DNA of 19,918 nt, taken from assembly GCA_016208645.1 (NCBI GenBank), contig JACQXP010000043.1:1-19918 (forward strand), given 5' to 3'. The notes under the pieces are model-generated. The model did no database searches. It was given only the letters and a program-made list of their open reading frames with translations, and had not been told where the DNA came from. A program made the translations under genes and the position numbers. This stretch comes from Candidatus Methylomirabilota bacterium. GTDB taxonomy: Bacteria > Methylomirabilota > Methylomirabilia > Methylomirabilales > 2-02-FULL-66-22. Of this stretch, positions 1 to 7,262 are shown in pieces; position 1 is the stretch's first letter, and each line of letters starts with the position of its first letter.

Positions 1-2
1 GG

Positions 3-35
3 GCGCTCTCCGGCCGCGTGGGGAGGCGGGCGTGA
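3..35 (+). CDS. 3' end of upstream gene, probably LIV-type permease livM (partial)
   Basis: The frame beginning at base 3 reads ALSGRVGRRA and then a TGA stop at 33-35. The stop overlaps the GTG start of livG in a GTGA arrangement, the same kind of 4-nt coupling seen between livG and livF. A basic C-terminal tail next to livG is what a LivM permease usually has. Only ten residues are visible, so the identity rests on context. Confidence 0.4.
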   Translation, partial: ALSGRVGRRA

Positions 36-787
36 GCCTGGCGACCCCCCTGCTGCTCATCGAGGGATTGACGCGCTATTTCGGCGCCCTCAGCGCCCTG
101 AACGGGGTGTCCCTGAAGATCGCCCCCCGCGAGCGCCGGGCCATCATCGGGCCGAATGGCGCGGGAAAGACGACGCTGTTCAACCTGATCACGGGTCACC
201 TGGCGCCCAGCGCCGGCCGCATCCGCTTCGACGGCGACCCCCTCACGGGACTGCCGCCCCATGCCGTGGCGCGGCGGGGGATCTCCCGCTCCTTCCAGCG
301 GACGAACCTCTTCCCCAAGCTCGGCGTGCTGGAGAACCTGCGGCTGGCCGCGGCGGCCGACGGGCGGGGGAGCTACGATCTCTTCGGTCGCATTGAGCGA
401 TATCGGCCCCCGCTGGATCGGGCGCGCGCCGTGGCGGAGGCGGTGGGGCTCCTGGGGCGCCTGGATGAGGTGGCGGGACGCCTCTCCTACGGCGAGCAGC
501 GCCAGCTCGAGGTGGGGGTGGCGTTGGCGACGTCGCCCAAGCTCCTGCTGCTGGACGAACCCACGGCCGGGATGTCCCCCGAGGAGACCCAGCGCATGAC
601 CCGGATGCTGGAAGGGCTGCCGCGGGAGGTGACCCTGCTCATCATCGAGCATGACATGGACGTGGTGTCGTCCCTGGCGGACCGCGTGACCGTGCTCCAC
701 TACGGCGAGGTGCTGGCCGAGGGCACCTTCGACGAGGTCAAGGCCGACCCCCGGGTGTACGAGGTCTATCTGGGGGGCGCGGGATGA
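32..787 (+). CDS. livG: Branched-chain amino-acid ABC transporter ATP-binding protein LivG
   Basis: One of the two cytoplasmic ATPases that power a LIV-type amino-acid or amide importer. The 251 residues form one complete ABC domain: Walker A GPNGAGKTT at about 40-48, Q-loop Q89 in SRSFQRT, signature LSYGEQ at 151-156, Walker B LLLLDEP at 171-177 and the H-loop histidine in IIEHDMD near 207. The length matches the family. The start is GTG at 32, preceded by GGGAGG at 21-26 and overlapping the upstream stop by four bases. It ends in a 4-nt ATGA overlap with livF, so the two are almost certainly co-translated. The substrate could be leucine/isoleucine/valine or a related compound such as urea or short amides; the binding protein that would decide is outside the window. 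Confidence 0.93.
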   Translation: MSLATPLLLIEGLTRYFGALSALNGVSLKIAPRERRAIIGPNGAGKTTLFNLITGHLAPSAGRIRFDGDPLTGLPPHAVARRGISRSFQRTNLFPKLGVLENLRLAAAADGRGSYDLFGRIERYRPPLDRARAVAEAVGLLGRLDEVAGRLSYGEQRQLEVGVALATSPKLLLLDEPTAGMSPEETQRMTRMLEGLPREVTLLIIEHDMDVVSSLADRVTVLHYGEVLAEGTFDEVKADPRVYEVYLGGAG

Positions 788-1479
788 GCGTGCTGCAGGT
801 GGACGGTCTGCACACCTACTACGGGGAGAGCCACATCCTCCACGGCGTGTCGCTCCACGTGGGCCCCGGAGAGACGGTGGCCCTCCTGGGCCGGAACGGG
901 GCGGGCAAGACCACCCTGATCCGGAGCATCGTCGGCTTCACGCCGCCCCGCGAGGGGCGCATCGTCTTCGAGGGGGACGAGATCCACCGCTGGCCGGCCC
1001 ATCGGGTCGCCCGGCGCGGGGTGGCGCTGGTGCCACAGGGCCGGCGGATCTTCGCGCCCCTCTCGGTGCGCGAGAACCTGCTGCTGGGCGCCCGCGCCGA
1101 CGGCTGGACGCTGGAGCGGGTCTTCGGCCTCTTCCCGCGCCTGCGGGAGCGGGCGGAGCAGGCCGGGGGCACCCTGTCGGGCGGCGAGCAGCAGATGCTG
1201 GCCCTGGGCCGGGCGCTGCTCACCAACGGCCGGATGCTCCTCTTGGACGAGCCGTCGGAGGGGCTGGCCCCGCTCATCGTCCGCGAGATCGGGCGGATCC
1301 TGCGAGCGCTCAAGGGCGAGCGCCTGTGCATCCTGCTGGTCGAGCAGAACTACCACCTGGCCCTCCGGGTGGCCGACCGGGTGTACGTGATGAACAAGGG
1401 GCAGATCGTGTACGAGGGGACGCCCGCCAGCCTGGAGGCCGACGAGGACGTCAAGCGGCGATACCTGGGGGTCGCGTGA
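784..1479 (+). CDS. livF: Branched-chain amino-acid ABC transporter ATP-binding protein LivF
   Basis: Second ATPase of the LIV-type importer, partner of LivG. In 231 residues it carries Walker A GRNGAGKTT at 36-44, signature LSGGEQ at 131-136 and Walker B MLLLDEP at 151-157. The H-loop position reads VEQN (Q188 instead of His), which is typical for LivF and separates it from LivG-type subunits. The ATG at 784 overlaps the livG stop by four bases. It is the last gene of its transcription unit visible here; a heptamer-type inverted repeat follows 20 bases downstream. Confidence 0.93.
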   Translation: MSVLQVDGLHTYYGESHILHGVSLHVGPGETVALLGRNGAGKTTLIRSIVGFTPPREGRIVFEGDEIHRWPAHRVARRGVALVPQGRRIFAPLSVRENLLLGARADGWTLERVFGLFPRLRERAEQAGGTLSGGEQQMLALGRALLTNGRMLLLDEPSEGLAPLIVREIGRILRALKGERLCILLVEQNYHLALRVADRVYVMNKGQIVYEGTPASLEADEDVKRRYLGVA

Positions 1480-1499
1480 CGGGAGGGGAGCGAACTGGG

Positions 1500-1606
1500 G
1501 AATATCGAACAGGGAATGTCGAATGATGAACGCTGAGGCAGGACAGCCCACGGAAACAGTCGCCGTTCGAAATTCGTCATTCATCATTTGATATTCGATA
1601 TTGCTT
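1500..1606. repeat. Intergenic heptamer array, inverted arms (GAATxTC family)
   Basis: From 1500 the sequence runs in 7-bp steps that each start GA (GAATATC, GAACAGG, GAATGTC and so on) to about 1548. From 1572 it runs in 7-bp steps that mostly start ATT (ATTCGTC, ATTCATC, ATTCGAT). The outer ends AATATCGAA (1501-1509) and its complement in 1592-1602 pair, as do inner AATGATGAA segments. This is a degenerate hairpin of two oppositely oriented heptamer arrays between livF and the broken dehydrogenase. The rest of this gap, 1607-1657, shows a T-run (CGTTTTTCC) and no clear promoter. Confidence 0.75.
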
Positions 1607-1657
1607 GAAACGCGTTTTTCCTTTCCGGCGGCGGGGTAGGGTGAGGGGCGAAGAGCT

Positions 1658-2747
1658 GTGAAAGCGCTGGCGGCGGTGCTCTGGGCAGTCGGAGAGCGGC
1701 TGGACCTCCGCGAGGTGGAGGTCCAGGGGCCACAGAACGGCGAGGTGCCGGTCCGCATGGCGGCCTGCGGCATCTGCCACACCGATCTCCACGTGATGAC
1801 GGGCCATGTCGGCGCGCCGCTGCCCGCGGTGCTCGGCCACGAGGGGGCGGGAATCGTGGCGGAGGTCGGCCCAGGCGTCCGCTCCGTGACGCCGGGCGAT
1901 CACGTGATCCCGCTCTGGCGGCTGTCCTGCCTGCAGCGACGGCCGGCCGGCCCTCTGCAACGAGGGCATGCAGGTCCGGTCCACCGGCTGCCTCCTGGAC
2001 GGAACCACCCGCTTCAGGCTGGACGGGGAGGCCATCAAGCACTTCTGCGGCGTGTCGAGCTTTTCGGAGTACTGCGTGATCCCCGAGCGGGGCGTCCTGA
2101 AGATCCCCGACGACCTGCCCCTGGACCGGGCGGCGCTTTTGGGATGCGCCGTGGTGTCGGGGGTGGGCGCCGTCTTCAACGCCGCGCGGGTGCGGCCGGG
2201 GAGCAGCGTGGCGGTCTTCGGCACCGGCGGCGTGGGCCTGAACGTCGTGCAGGGCGCCGCCATCGCCGGCGCGGAAAAGATCATCGCGGTGGACGTTCTC
2301 CCGAACAAGCTCGAGTGGGCGCGGCGGTTCGGCGCCACGCATACCGTCAACGCCTCCACGGCGAACCCCGTGGAGCAGGTCCGGGCCCTCACCGGGGGGA
2401 AGGGCGTGCACTACGCCTTCGAGGTGATCGGCCAGCCCGCCACCATGCGACAGGCCTACGAGTGTTTGGCCAAGCGCGGGATGGCCGTGGTGCTGGGCGT
2501 CACGCCCATGACGGCCGAGGTGTCGGTCCCGGCGATGTCCCTGGTCTTTGAGGAGCGGATCCTGACCGGCTCGATCTACGGGGCGGGCAGCCCCCGGATC
2601 GAGATCCCCAAGCTGATTGATCTCTACCGCGCCGGGAAACTGAAACTCGACGAGTTGCTGACGCGCACCTACCCCTTCCGGCAGATCAACGAGGCGTACG
2701 CGGCCCTCGAGCGCGGCGAGCTGGCCCGAGGCGTGGTGATGTTCTAG
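1658..2747 (+). pseudogene. Zinc-dependent alcohol dehydrogenase, frameshifted
   Basis: A medium-chain zinc alcohol dehydrogenase split between two frames. The 5' part (GTG at 1658) has catalytic-zinc motifs CGICHTDLH (C37) and GHEGAG (H61, E62), then GDHVIPLWRLSC up to 1930. The 3' part, in another frame from about 1932, continues with CSDGRPALC, a Rossmann segment (FGTGGVGLNV) and the normal C-terminus to the TAG at 2747. In this family the structural-zinc cysteines follow C-X2-C-X2-C-X7-C. Here the first Cys codon (1928-1930) is separated from the third (1932-1934) by one base instead of 15, so about 14 bases and the second Cys are missing, at a CTGCCTGC direct repeat (1927-1934). Substrate is unknown; the sequence resembles long-chain and formaldehyde/glutathione-type enzymes. 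It is either a recent pseudogene or a sequence error; both halves are otherwise well conserved. Confidence 0.85.
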
Positions 2748-2793
2748 CGGGGACCCCTCCCGCGGCGGCCATCTCCGCCCCTCCGCGCCTCAG

Positions 2794-2835
2794 CTCCTCC
2801 GGCTCGGCTCTCGGCTCGCGACTCTCGGCTCGTCC
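2794..2835. repeat. Intergenic heptamer array (GAGCCGA family, on the minus strand)
   Basis: Six in-register 7-bp units: CTCCTCC (2794), GGCTCGG (2801), CTCTCGG (2808), CTCGCGA (2815), CTCTCGG (2822), CTCGTCC (2829). The reverse complement reads as GAGCCGA-type units, the same family found at 9147-9219 and at both ends of the 12833-12944 array. No opposing arm is visible here. The preceding 2748-2793 is GC-rich with nothing recognised. Confidence 0.7.
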
Positions 2836-2856
2836 GGTATGTGCTCACCTTTGGCC

Positions 2857-2886
2857 TTGAATCTGCGAGCCGGTTCTTGGTACTCT
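2857..2886 (+). promoter_or_regulatory. Possible sigma-70-like promoter for the iron-type importer
   Basis: TTGAAT at 2857-2862 and TACTCT at 2881-2886 are separated by 18 bases and lie 40 bases upstream of the binding-protein start. The -10 match is weak (TAxxxT), so this is only a candidate. A similar TTGAAT with a TAxxxT box lies upstream of the heptose kinase gene. Confidence 0.3.
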
Positions 2887-2925
2887 ACGCATGGTCTTGG
2901 GGATTCACTGAAAAAGGAGGTTCCC

Positions 2926-3951
2926 ATGAAGCGATGGTGGTGGGTTGGAGCGGCGATGCTGGTGCTCGCCCTGGCTGGCCGTGGGGCGGCGCAGGAAAAT
3001 GTCCTGGTCCTGTACGGCAGCCCGGACCGGGACTGGGTGGCCGCGGTGGCGGCCAAATTCGAGAAGGACACGGGGATCAAGGTGCAGTGGATCCGGGCCA
3101 GCAGCAACGAGATGTATGCCCGGATCGAGGCGGAGAAGGCGAACCCGAAGGGAGACGTCTGGTTCGGCGGGACCGGCGATCCCCATTTCGATGCGGCCGA
3201 GAAGGGGCTGACGGAGCCGTACTGTTCGCCCAGGATTGCCGAGCTGCGCGAGTTCATGCGGGATCCCATCGGCGGGTGCCGGACCCTCGGCCTGTACGCC
3301 GGACCGCTGGGGTGGGCCGTCAACGAGAGCATGCTGAAGAAACTGGGAAAGCCCATGCCCCAGACCTGGGATGACCTGGCCAAGCCGGATTACAAGGGCC
3401 TGATCGCCGTGGCCAACCCCAACACCTCAGGGACAGCCTACACGACCCTGGTGACGATCCTGCAGATGAAGGGCGAGGAGAAGGGTTGGGACTATCTGGC
3501 CAGGCTGCACAAGAACATCGCCCAGTATACCAAGTCGGGATCGGCGCCGGGGCAACTGGCCGGGCGAGGCGAGGTGGCCATCGCCATCATCTTCCTTCAC
3601 GATGTGGTGATGTTCGCCGAGGAAGGCTTTCCGGTGAAAGCCATCTCTCCTGCGGATGGCACCGGGTACGAGATCGGCGGCCTGAGCCTGATCAAGGGGG
3701 CGCCCCACAAGGAGAACGCCAAGAAGTTCATTGACTGGGCCCTCTCCCCGGAAACCCAGGCCATCGCCAAGGACTTCCGGTCGTTCCAGCTCCAGTCCAA
3801 CAAGAAGACGCCGCTGCCGTCGGTGGTCCTGAAGCACGGGGTGGACTTCGAGCACGTCAAGACCATCAAGTACGATTTCCTGTGGGCGGCGAAGAACCGG
3901 GACCGGATCCTGAAGCGCTGGACGGAGCAGATCTCCTCCCAAGCGCGATAG
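2926..3951 (+). CDS. ABC transporter substrate-binding protein, ferric-iron (AfuA/FbpA) type
   Basis: Periplasmic binding protein that would deliver ferric iron, or a similar oxyanion-coordinated ligand, to the permease encoded next. The chosen ATG at 2926 has a strong ribosome site, AAAAAGGAGG at 2911-2920; the same frame is open further upstream to 2839 but that part lacks a signal peptide. The 341-residue product begins MKRWWWVGAAMLVLALAGRG, a classic Sec signal with likely cleavage after A22. The mature part starts ENVLVLYGSPDRDW, a family 1 extracellular solute-binding fold; GDVWFGGTGDPHFDAAEKG and PNTSGTAYT are typical of AfuA/FbpA and phosphonate-binding relatives. The gene precedes a fused permease and an ATPase. 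Ligand assignment is by family: 2-aminoethylphosphonate or a sugar phosphate are alternatives. Confidence 0.85.
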   Translation: MKRWWWVGAAMLVLALAGRGAAQENVLVLYGSPDRDWVAAVAAKFEKDTGIKVQWIRASSNEMYARIEAEKANPKGDVWFGGTGDPHFDAAEKGLTEPYCSPRIAELREFMRDPIGGCRTLGLYAGPLGWAVNESMLKKLGKPMPQTWDDLAKPDYKGLIAVANPNTSGTAYTTLVTILQMKGEEKGWDYLARLHKNIAQYTKSGSAPGQLAGRGEVAIAIIFLHDVVMFAEEGFPVKAISPADGTGYEIGGLSLIKGAPHKENAKKFIDWALSPETQAIAKDFRSFQLQSNKKTPLPSVVLKHGVDFEHVKTIKYDFLWAAKNRDRILKRWTEQISSQAR

Positions 3952-4020
3952 AACGTGAGGCGTGAAACGTGAGGCGTGAGGCGTCCCCTAACGTTTCACG
4001 CCTGACGCCTCACGACCTTA
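3952..4020. repeat. Intergenic heptamer hairpin (GTGAGGC/GTGAAAC family)
   Basis: Begins directly after the stop of the binding-protein gene. Left units GTGAGGC and GTGAAAC alternate in 7-bp register; the right arm has the complementary CACGCCT type. AGGCGTGAAACGT at 3958-3970 is perfectly complementary to 3991-4003, and three of four further outer pairs also match. The same unit family recurs at 12847-12888. The array ends nine bases before the permease start, so it would lie in the intercistronic mRNA. Confidence 0.85.
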
Positions 4021-4028
4021 GGTGTGAC

Positions 4029-5945
4029 GTGACCGCTGTGCGGAATCCCGCCTGCCTGGTGGGCGGGCTCGGCCTCCTCCTGACGACGGCCGCGGTGCCG
4101 TTCATCGCTCGCGAGGGGCAGGCCTTCGGGCTCGGGCGTGCCCACCTGCGATTGACCGCCCTGGCGCTCGCGGATCAGTTTCCAGGGTTCTGGCTCCTGG
4201 CGGCCCTGGCGGTCGCCTGGGTGGCCGCGGGCCTCCTCCAGGAGGAGCGCCCGCATGGCCCGGCGCTCTGGGGCGGGGTGGCGGGGTGTCTCCTGGTCGT
4301 CTGGCTGACGTGGATGGCTGGGGTCAAGCCCTACGCCTTCGGCCCCGGCGCCGTCCTGGCCCTGGCCATCTGCCTCGTCGTGCTGGCCTCGGGATTGTCC
4401 CGGGGCGCGGGGCTCCGGCCCGCCCTGTTCGTGGACACCCTGCGGAACTACAAGGCCTTCTGGCGGGTGCTGGGCAACAGTCTGGGATTGGCCGTCTTCG
4501 TCGGCGTCATCTCGACGTTGATCGGCCTGGCCTTTGCCCTGGCCGCCACGCGGTCCCGGTCGCGGATCACCGTCCTGTTGCGCTCGTTCTCCTTGCTCCC
4601 CCTGATCACGCCGCCCTTCGTGGTCGGCCTGGCCATCATCCTGCTCTTCGGACTGCAGGGTTTCATAACGAGCACGCTGCTTGGGTTGAAGACGCGGGGG
4701 ATCTTCGGGTTTCCCGGACTGGCCCTGGCGCAGACGCTCTCGTTTGCGCCCGTGGCCTTCCTGGTCATCGCCAGCGTGGTGGAATCGGTCAATCCCGCCC
4801 TGGAGGAGGCCAGCCTGACCCTGCGGGCGGGACCGTGGGAGACATTCCGGAAGGTGACGCTGCCCTTGCTCCGGCCGGGACTGGCGAACGCCTTCCTCCT
4901 CACCATCATCGAGTCCCTGGCGGACTTCGGCAACCCCATCGTCCTGGGCGGGGAGTTCGAGGTCCTGTCCACCGAGATCTACTTCAGCATCATCGGCCGG
5001 TTCGACCAGACGCTGGCCGCGTCCCTGGGGATCGTCCTGCTGGCCTTCAGCCTGGCCACGTTCCTCTTGCAGCAGTGCTGGCTGGGCGAGCGGTCCTACG
5101 TCACGGTCACGGGCAAGCCTCCGTCGGGCAAGCCCATGCCCCTGCCGCGCGGCCTGGAGATCGGCCTGCTCAGCTTCTGCGCGGCCTGGTGCGTCTTCAC
5201 CCTGGCGCTCTACCTGTTCGTCATCTACGGCGGGTTCGTAGAGATCTGGGGGATCAACAACGCGTTCACGCTGCGGCACTACCGCCAGCTTTTGCGCGAC
5301 GGGATGGACGCGCTGAACACCACGCTGATCCTGGCGGGGATCTCCTCCCCCCTCACCGCGGCCGTGGGCATCCTGCTGGCCTATCTGGTGGTCCGGCACC
5401 AGTTTCCGGGCCGGGGCGCGCTGGAGTTCACCTCCATGCTCTCCTTCGCGGTCCCGGGTACCGTCATCGGCATCGGCTACATCATGGCCTTCAACCAGTC
5501 GCCGTTTCTCCTGACCGGGACGGCCACCATCCTGGTCATCTCGTTCGTCTTCCGGAACATGCCGGTGGGGATCCGGAGCGGCATCGCGGCCCTGGCGCAG
5601 ATCGACCGGGCGCTGGAGGAGGCCTCGGTCACGTTGCGGGCGTCATTCGCCACGACGATCCGCCGGATCGTCCTCCCCCTGATCCGCCCGGCCATCATCT
5701 CGGCCCTGGTGTTCAGCTTCGTGCGGTCGGTCACCGCCATCAGCGCCGTGGTCTTCCTGGTCAGTGCGAAATGGCAGCTCTCCACCAAGGTCATCCTGGA
5801 CCAGGCGGAGAACGGCCGGTACGGCCTGGCCACCTCCTACAGCACGGTCCTCATCGTGATCATGGCGTTGGCGATTGCGCTCATGTACCTGCTGGTGGGC
5901 AAGCGGGCCGCCGCGGGCGGCCTGGAGGGAGGAGGGCTGGCGTGA
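4029..5945 (+). CDS. ABC transporter permease, fused double MetI domain (AfuB/FbpB type)
   Basis: Inner-membrane channel of the iron-type importer. The 638-residue product has about four hydrophobic segments at the N-terminus, then two complete binding-protein-dependent permease domains in one chain. The cytoplasmic EAA loops that dock on the ATPase are visible twice: EEASLTLRAGPWETF from residue 259 and EEASVTLRASFATTI from residue 530. This two-in-one layout is normal for AfuB/FbpB proteins. GTG at 4029, with AGGTGTGAC just upstream, is preferred. The frame is open back to a GTG at 3969, but that stretch is the repeat hairpin and would add a meaningless 20 residues. A GTG at 4038 is another option. 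The stop overlaps the ATPase start by four bases (GTGA). Confidence 0.88.
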   Translation: MTAVRNPACLVGGLGLLLTTAAVPFIAREGQAFGLGRAHLRLTALALADQFPGFWLLAALAVAWVAAGLLQEERPHGPALWGGVAGCLLVVWLTWMAGVKPYAFGPGAVLALAICLVVLASGLSRGAGLRPALFVDTLRNYKAFWRVLGNSLGLAVFVGVISTLIGLAFALAATRSRSRITVLLRSFSLLPLITPPFVVGLAIILLFGLQGFITSTLLGLKTRGIFGFPGLALAQTLSFAPVAFLVIASVVESVNPALEEASLTLRAGPWETFRKVTLPLLRPGLANAFLLTIIESLADFGNPIVLGGEFEVLSTEIYFSIIGRFDQTLAASLGIVLLAFSLATFLLQQCWLGERSYVTVTGKPPSGKPMPLPRGLEIGLLSFCAAWCVFTLALYLFVIYGGFVEIWGINNAFTLRHYRQLLRDGMDALNTTLILAGISSPLTAAVGILLAYLVVRHQFPGRGALEFTSMLSFAVPGTVIGIGYIMAFNQSPFLLTGTATILVISFVFRNMPVGIRSGIAALAQIDRALEEASVTLRASFATTIRRIVLPLIRPAIISALVFSFVRSVTAISAVVFLVSAKWQLSTKVILDQAENGRYGLATSYSTVLIVIMALAIALMYLLVGKRAAAGGLEGGGLA

Positions 5946-7015
5946 CGGGGCAGGCAAATCCGCAGGCGGCCCGGGTCGTCCTGGAGCAGGTCAGCAAGCG
6001 GTTCGGGCAGACGCTGGCGGTGGACCAGGTGAGCCTGGCCATCGAGCCCGGCGAGCTGGTGACCTTGCTGGGACCCTCGGGCTGCGGCAAGACGACGACG
6101 CTGCGCATGGTGGCGGGCCTCGAGACGGTGGGCGGCGGCCGGATCTTCATCGGGGATGCCGAGGTCACGCACCTGCCCCCCAACGCGCGCGACGTGACCA
6201 TGGTGTTCCAATCCTACGCCCTGTTCCCGCATCTCAGCGTCTTCGAGAACGTGGCCTACGGGCTCCGGGTGCTCAAGCGCTCCGAGGCGGAGGTGCAGCA
6301 GGCGGTGCGGAACGTCCTGGCGCTGGTGGGCATGCCCGGGCTGGAGGGCCGCAGCCCCAGCGCCCTCTCGGGCGGCCAGCAGCAGCGGGTGGCGGTCGCC
6401 CGCGCCCTGGTCATGCAGCCCAAGGTCCTGCTGTTCGACGAGCCGCTATCGAACCTGGATGCCAAGCTCCGCAAGCGGATGCGGGAGGAGATCCGCCTGC
6501 TCCAGCAGCGCCTGGGGATCACGGCCATCTACGTCACCCACGACCAGGCGGAAGCGCTGGCCATCTCGGACCGGATCGTGGTGATGGACCGGGGGCGGAC
6601 GTCGCAGATCGGGAGTCCCCTGGAACTGTACAAGGCCCCCGCCAATCGGTTCGTCGCCGAGTTCATCGGCGAGGCCAATTTCCTGCCTGCGCAGCTCGAG
6701 TCGGTGGCAGACGGATGGGCGGGCATCCGGATCGGCCCCCAGCGCCTGCGCGTGCAGAGCCGGCCCCTGGCCGTCGGACCCGTGACGGTCCTGGCGCGGC
6801 CCGAGGCCATCCGGATCCAGACCGGCGGCGAGGGCCTGGCGGGAACGATCCAGAAGGTTTCCTACCTCGGCTCCTCCGCGGATTACACCGTCGAGACCGA
6901 CCTGGGATCCGTCCTGGTCACGGATTACGCCATGCCGGGCGGCGTCCTCAGCGCGGGGACGGCGGTGCGCCTGGAATTCCTCCCCCACGGGGTGGTTCCG
7001 CTGTCCGGCCCCTGA
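5942..7015 (+). CDS. ABC transporter ATP-binding protein with TOBE domain (FbpC/PotA type)
   Basis: ATPase of the iron-type importer, translationally coupled to the permease by a GTGA overlap at 5942-5945. The 357 residues show Walker A GPSGCGKTT at 44-52, Q-loop VFQSYALFPHLSV at about 88-100, signature ALSGGQQQRV at 141-150, Walker B VLLFDEPLSNLDAKLRKRM starting at 162, and H-loop VTHDQAEAL near 198-206. The region after about 280 is a C-terminal TOBE-type domain, as in FbpC, PotA, MalK and UgpC. The subfamily handles iron, polyamines, sugars or phosphonates; the neighbouring binding protein and fused permease favour ferric iron. Confidence 0.9.
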   Translation: MTGQANPQAARVVLEQVSKRFGQTLAVDQVSLAIEPGELVTLLGPSGCGKTTTLRMVAGLETVGGGRIFIGDAEVTHLPPNARDVTMVFQSYALFPHLSVFENVAYGLRVLKRSEAEVQQAVRNVLALVGMPGLEGRSPSALSGGQQQRVAVARALVMQPKVLLFDEPLSNLDAKLRKRMREEIRLLQQRLGITAIYVTHDQAEALAISDRIVVMDRGRTSQIGSPLELYKAPANRFVAEFIGEANFLPAQLESVADGWAGIRIGPQRLRVQSRPLAVGPVTVLARPEAIRIQTGGEGLAGTIQKVSYLGSSADYTVETDLGSVLVTDYAMPGGVLSAGTAVRLEFLPHGVVPLSGP

Positions 7016-7020
7016 TGCCA

Positions 7021-7097
7021 TTGCGGATTGCGGATTTCGAATTTCGGATTTAGAAATCGGCAATCCGCAATCGGCAATCCGCAATCCGAAATTGGAG
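7021..7097. repeat. Intergenic heptamer hairpin (TTGCGGA / ATCCGCA family)
   Basis: Eleven consecutive 7-bp steps: TTGCGGA (7021 and 7028), TTTCGAA, TTTCGGA, TTTAGAA, then the complementary ATCGGCA and ATCCGCA types (7056 to 7083), ATCCGAA and ATTGGAG. The first half pairs with the second with a very short turn around 7049-7056, giving an almost continuous hairpin. It starts five bases after the stop of the transporter ATPase gene. Confidence 0.88.
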
Positions 7098-7110
7098 GGC
7101 GGGTTTTTCC

Positions 7111-7139
7111 TTGACGGGCCGGGACGCGTCGCGCAGAAT
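7111..7139 (+). promoter_or_regulatory. Probable sigma-70 promoter for the nucleotide-sugar genes
   Basis: TTGACG at 7111-7116 and CAGAAT at 7134-7139 are separated by exactly 17 bases. The matches to consensus are five of six and four of six. Transcription would start near 7146, so the 8-bp repeat hairpin at 7158-7241 would lie in the 5' untranslated region of the phosphohexomutase mRNA. Prediction from sequence only. Confidence 0.5.
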
Positions 7140-7157
7140 ACGCGCCAACTTAAGAGC

Positions 7158-7241
7158 GTTCGGCTGTTCGGCGGTTCGGGTGTTCGATTGTTCCGGAGAT
7201 TCTTGAACAGCCGAACTGCCGAACTGTCGAACGCCCGAACG
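7158..7241. repeat. Octamer repeat hairpin (GTTCGGxx / GAACxGCC)
   Basis: Left arm: five 8-bp units each starting GTTC at 7158, 7166, 7174, 7182 and 7190. Right arm: units each starting GAAC at 7205, 7213, 7221, 7229 and 7237. The arms are reverse complements of each other with a short loop around 7198-7204. The 8-bp period contrasts with 7 bp at every other locus. A GTTTTTGGGG stretch follows and the phosphohexomutase ATG lies 21 bases further on. Confidence 0.88.
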
Positions 7242-7262
7242 TTTTTGGGGTGCGCACTCCGC

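Noticed and set aside
1605..1642. Promoter for the dehydrogenase (TTGAAA and TAGGGT)
   Set aside because: Spacing is 26 bases, too long for a sigma-70 promoter.
3952..4020. Rho-independent terminator
   Set aside because: The hairpin is strong but no T-run follows and the next gene belongs to the same transporter.
3996..5399. Long minus-strand open frame (467 codons) opposite the permease gene
   Set aside because: Its translation is rich in Gln, Arg, Asp and Gly without domains, as expected for the antisense of a GC-rich coding gene; the plus strand has an unmistakable permease.
7016..7262. Hidden small gene or RNA gene between the transporter and the phosphohexomutase
   Set aside because: The stretch is accounted for by two repeat hairpins and a promoter; no tRNA-like or coding pattern was seen.
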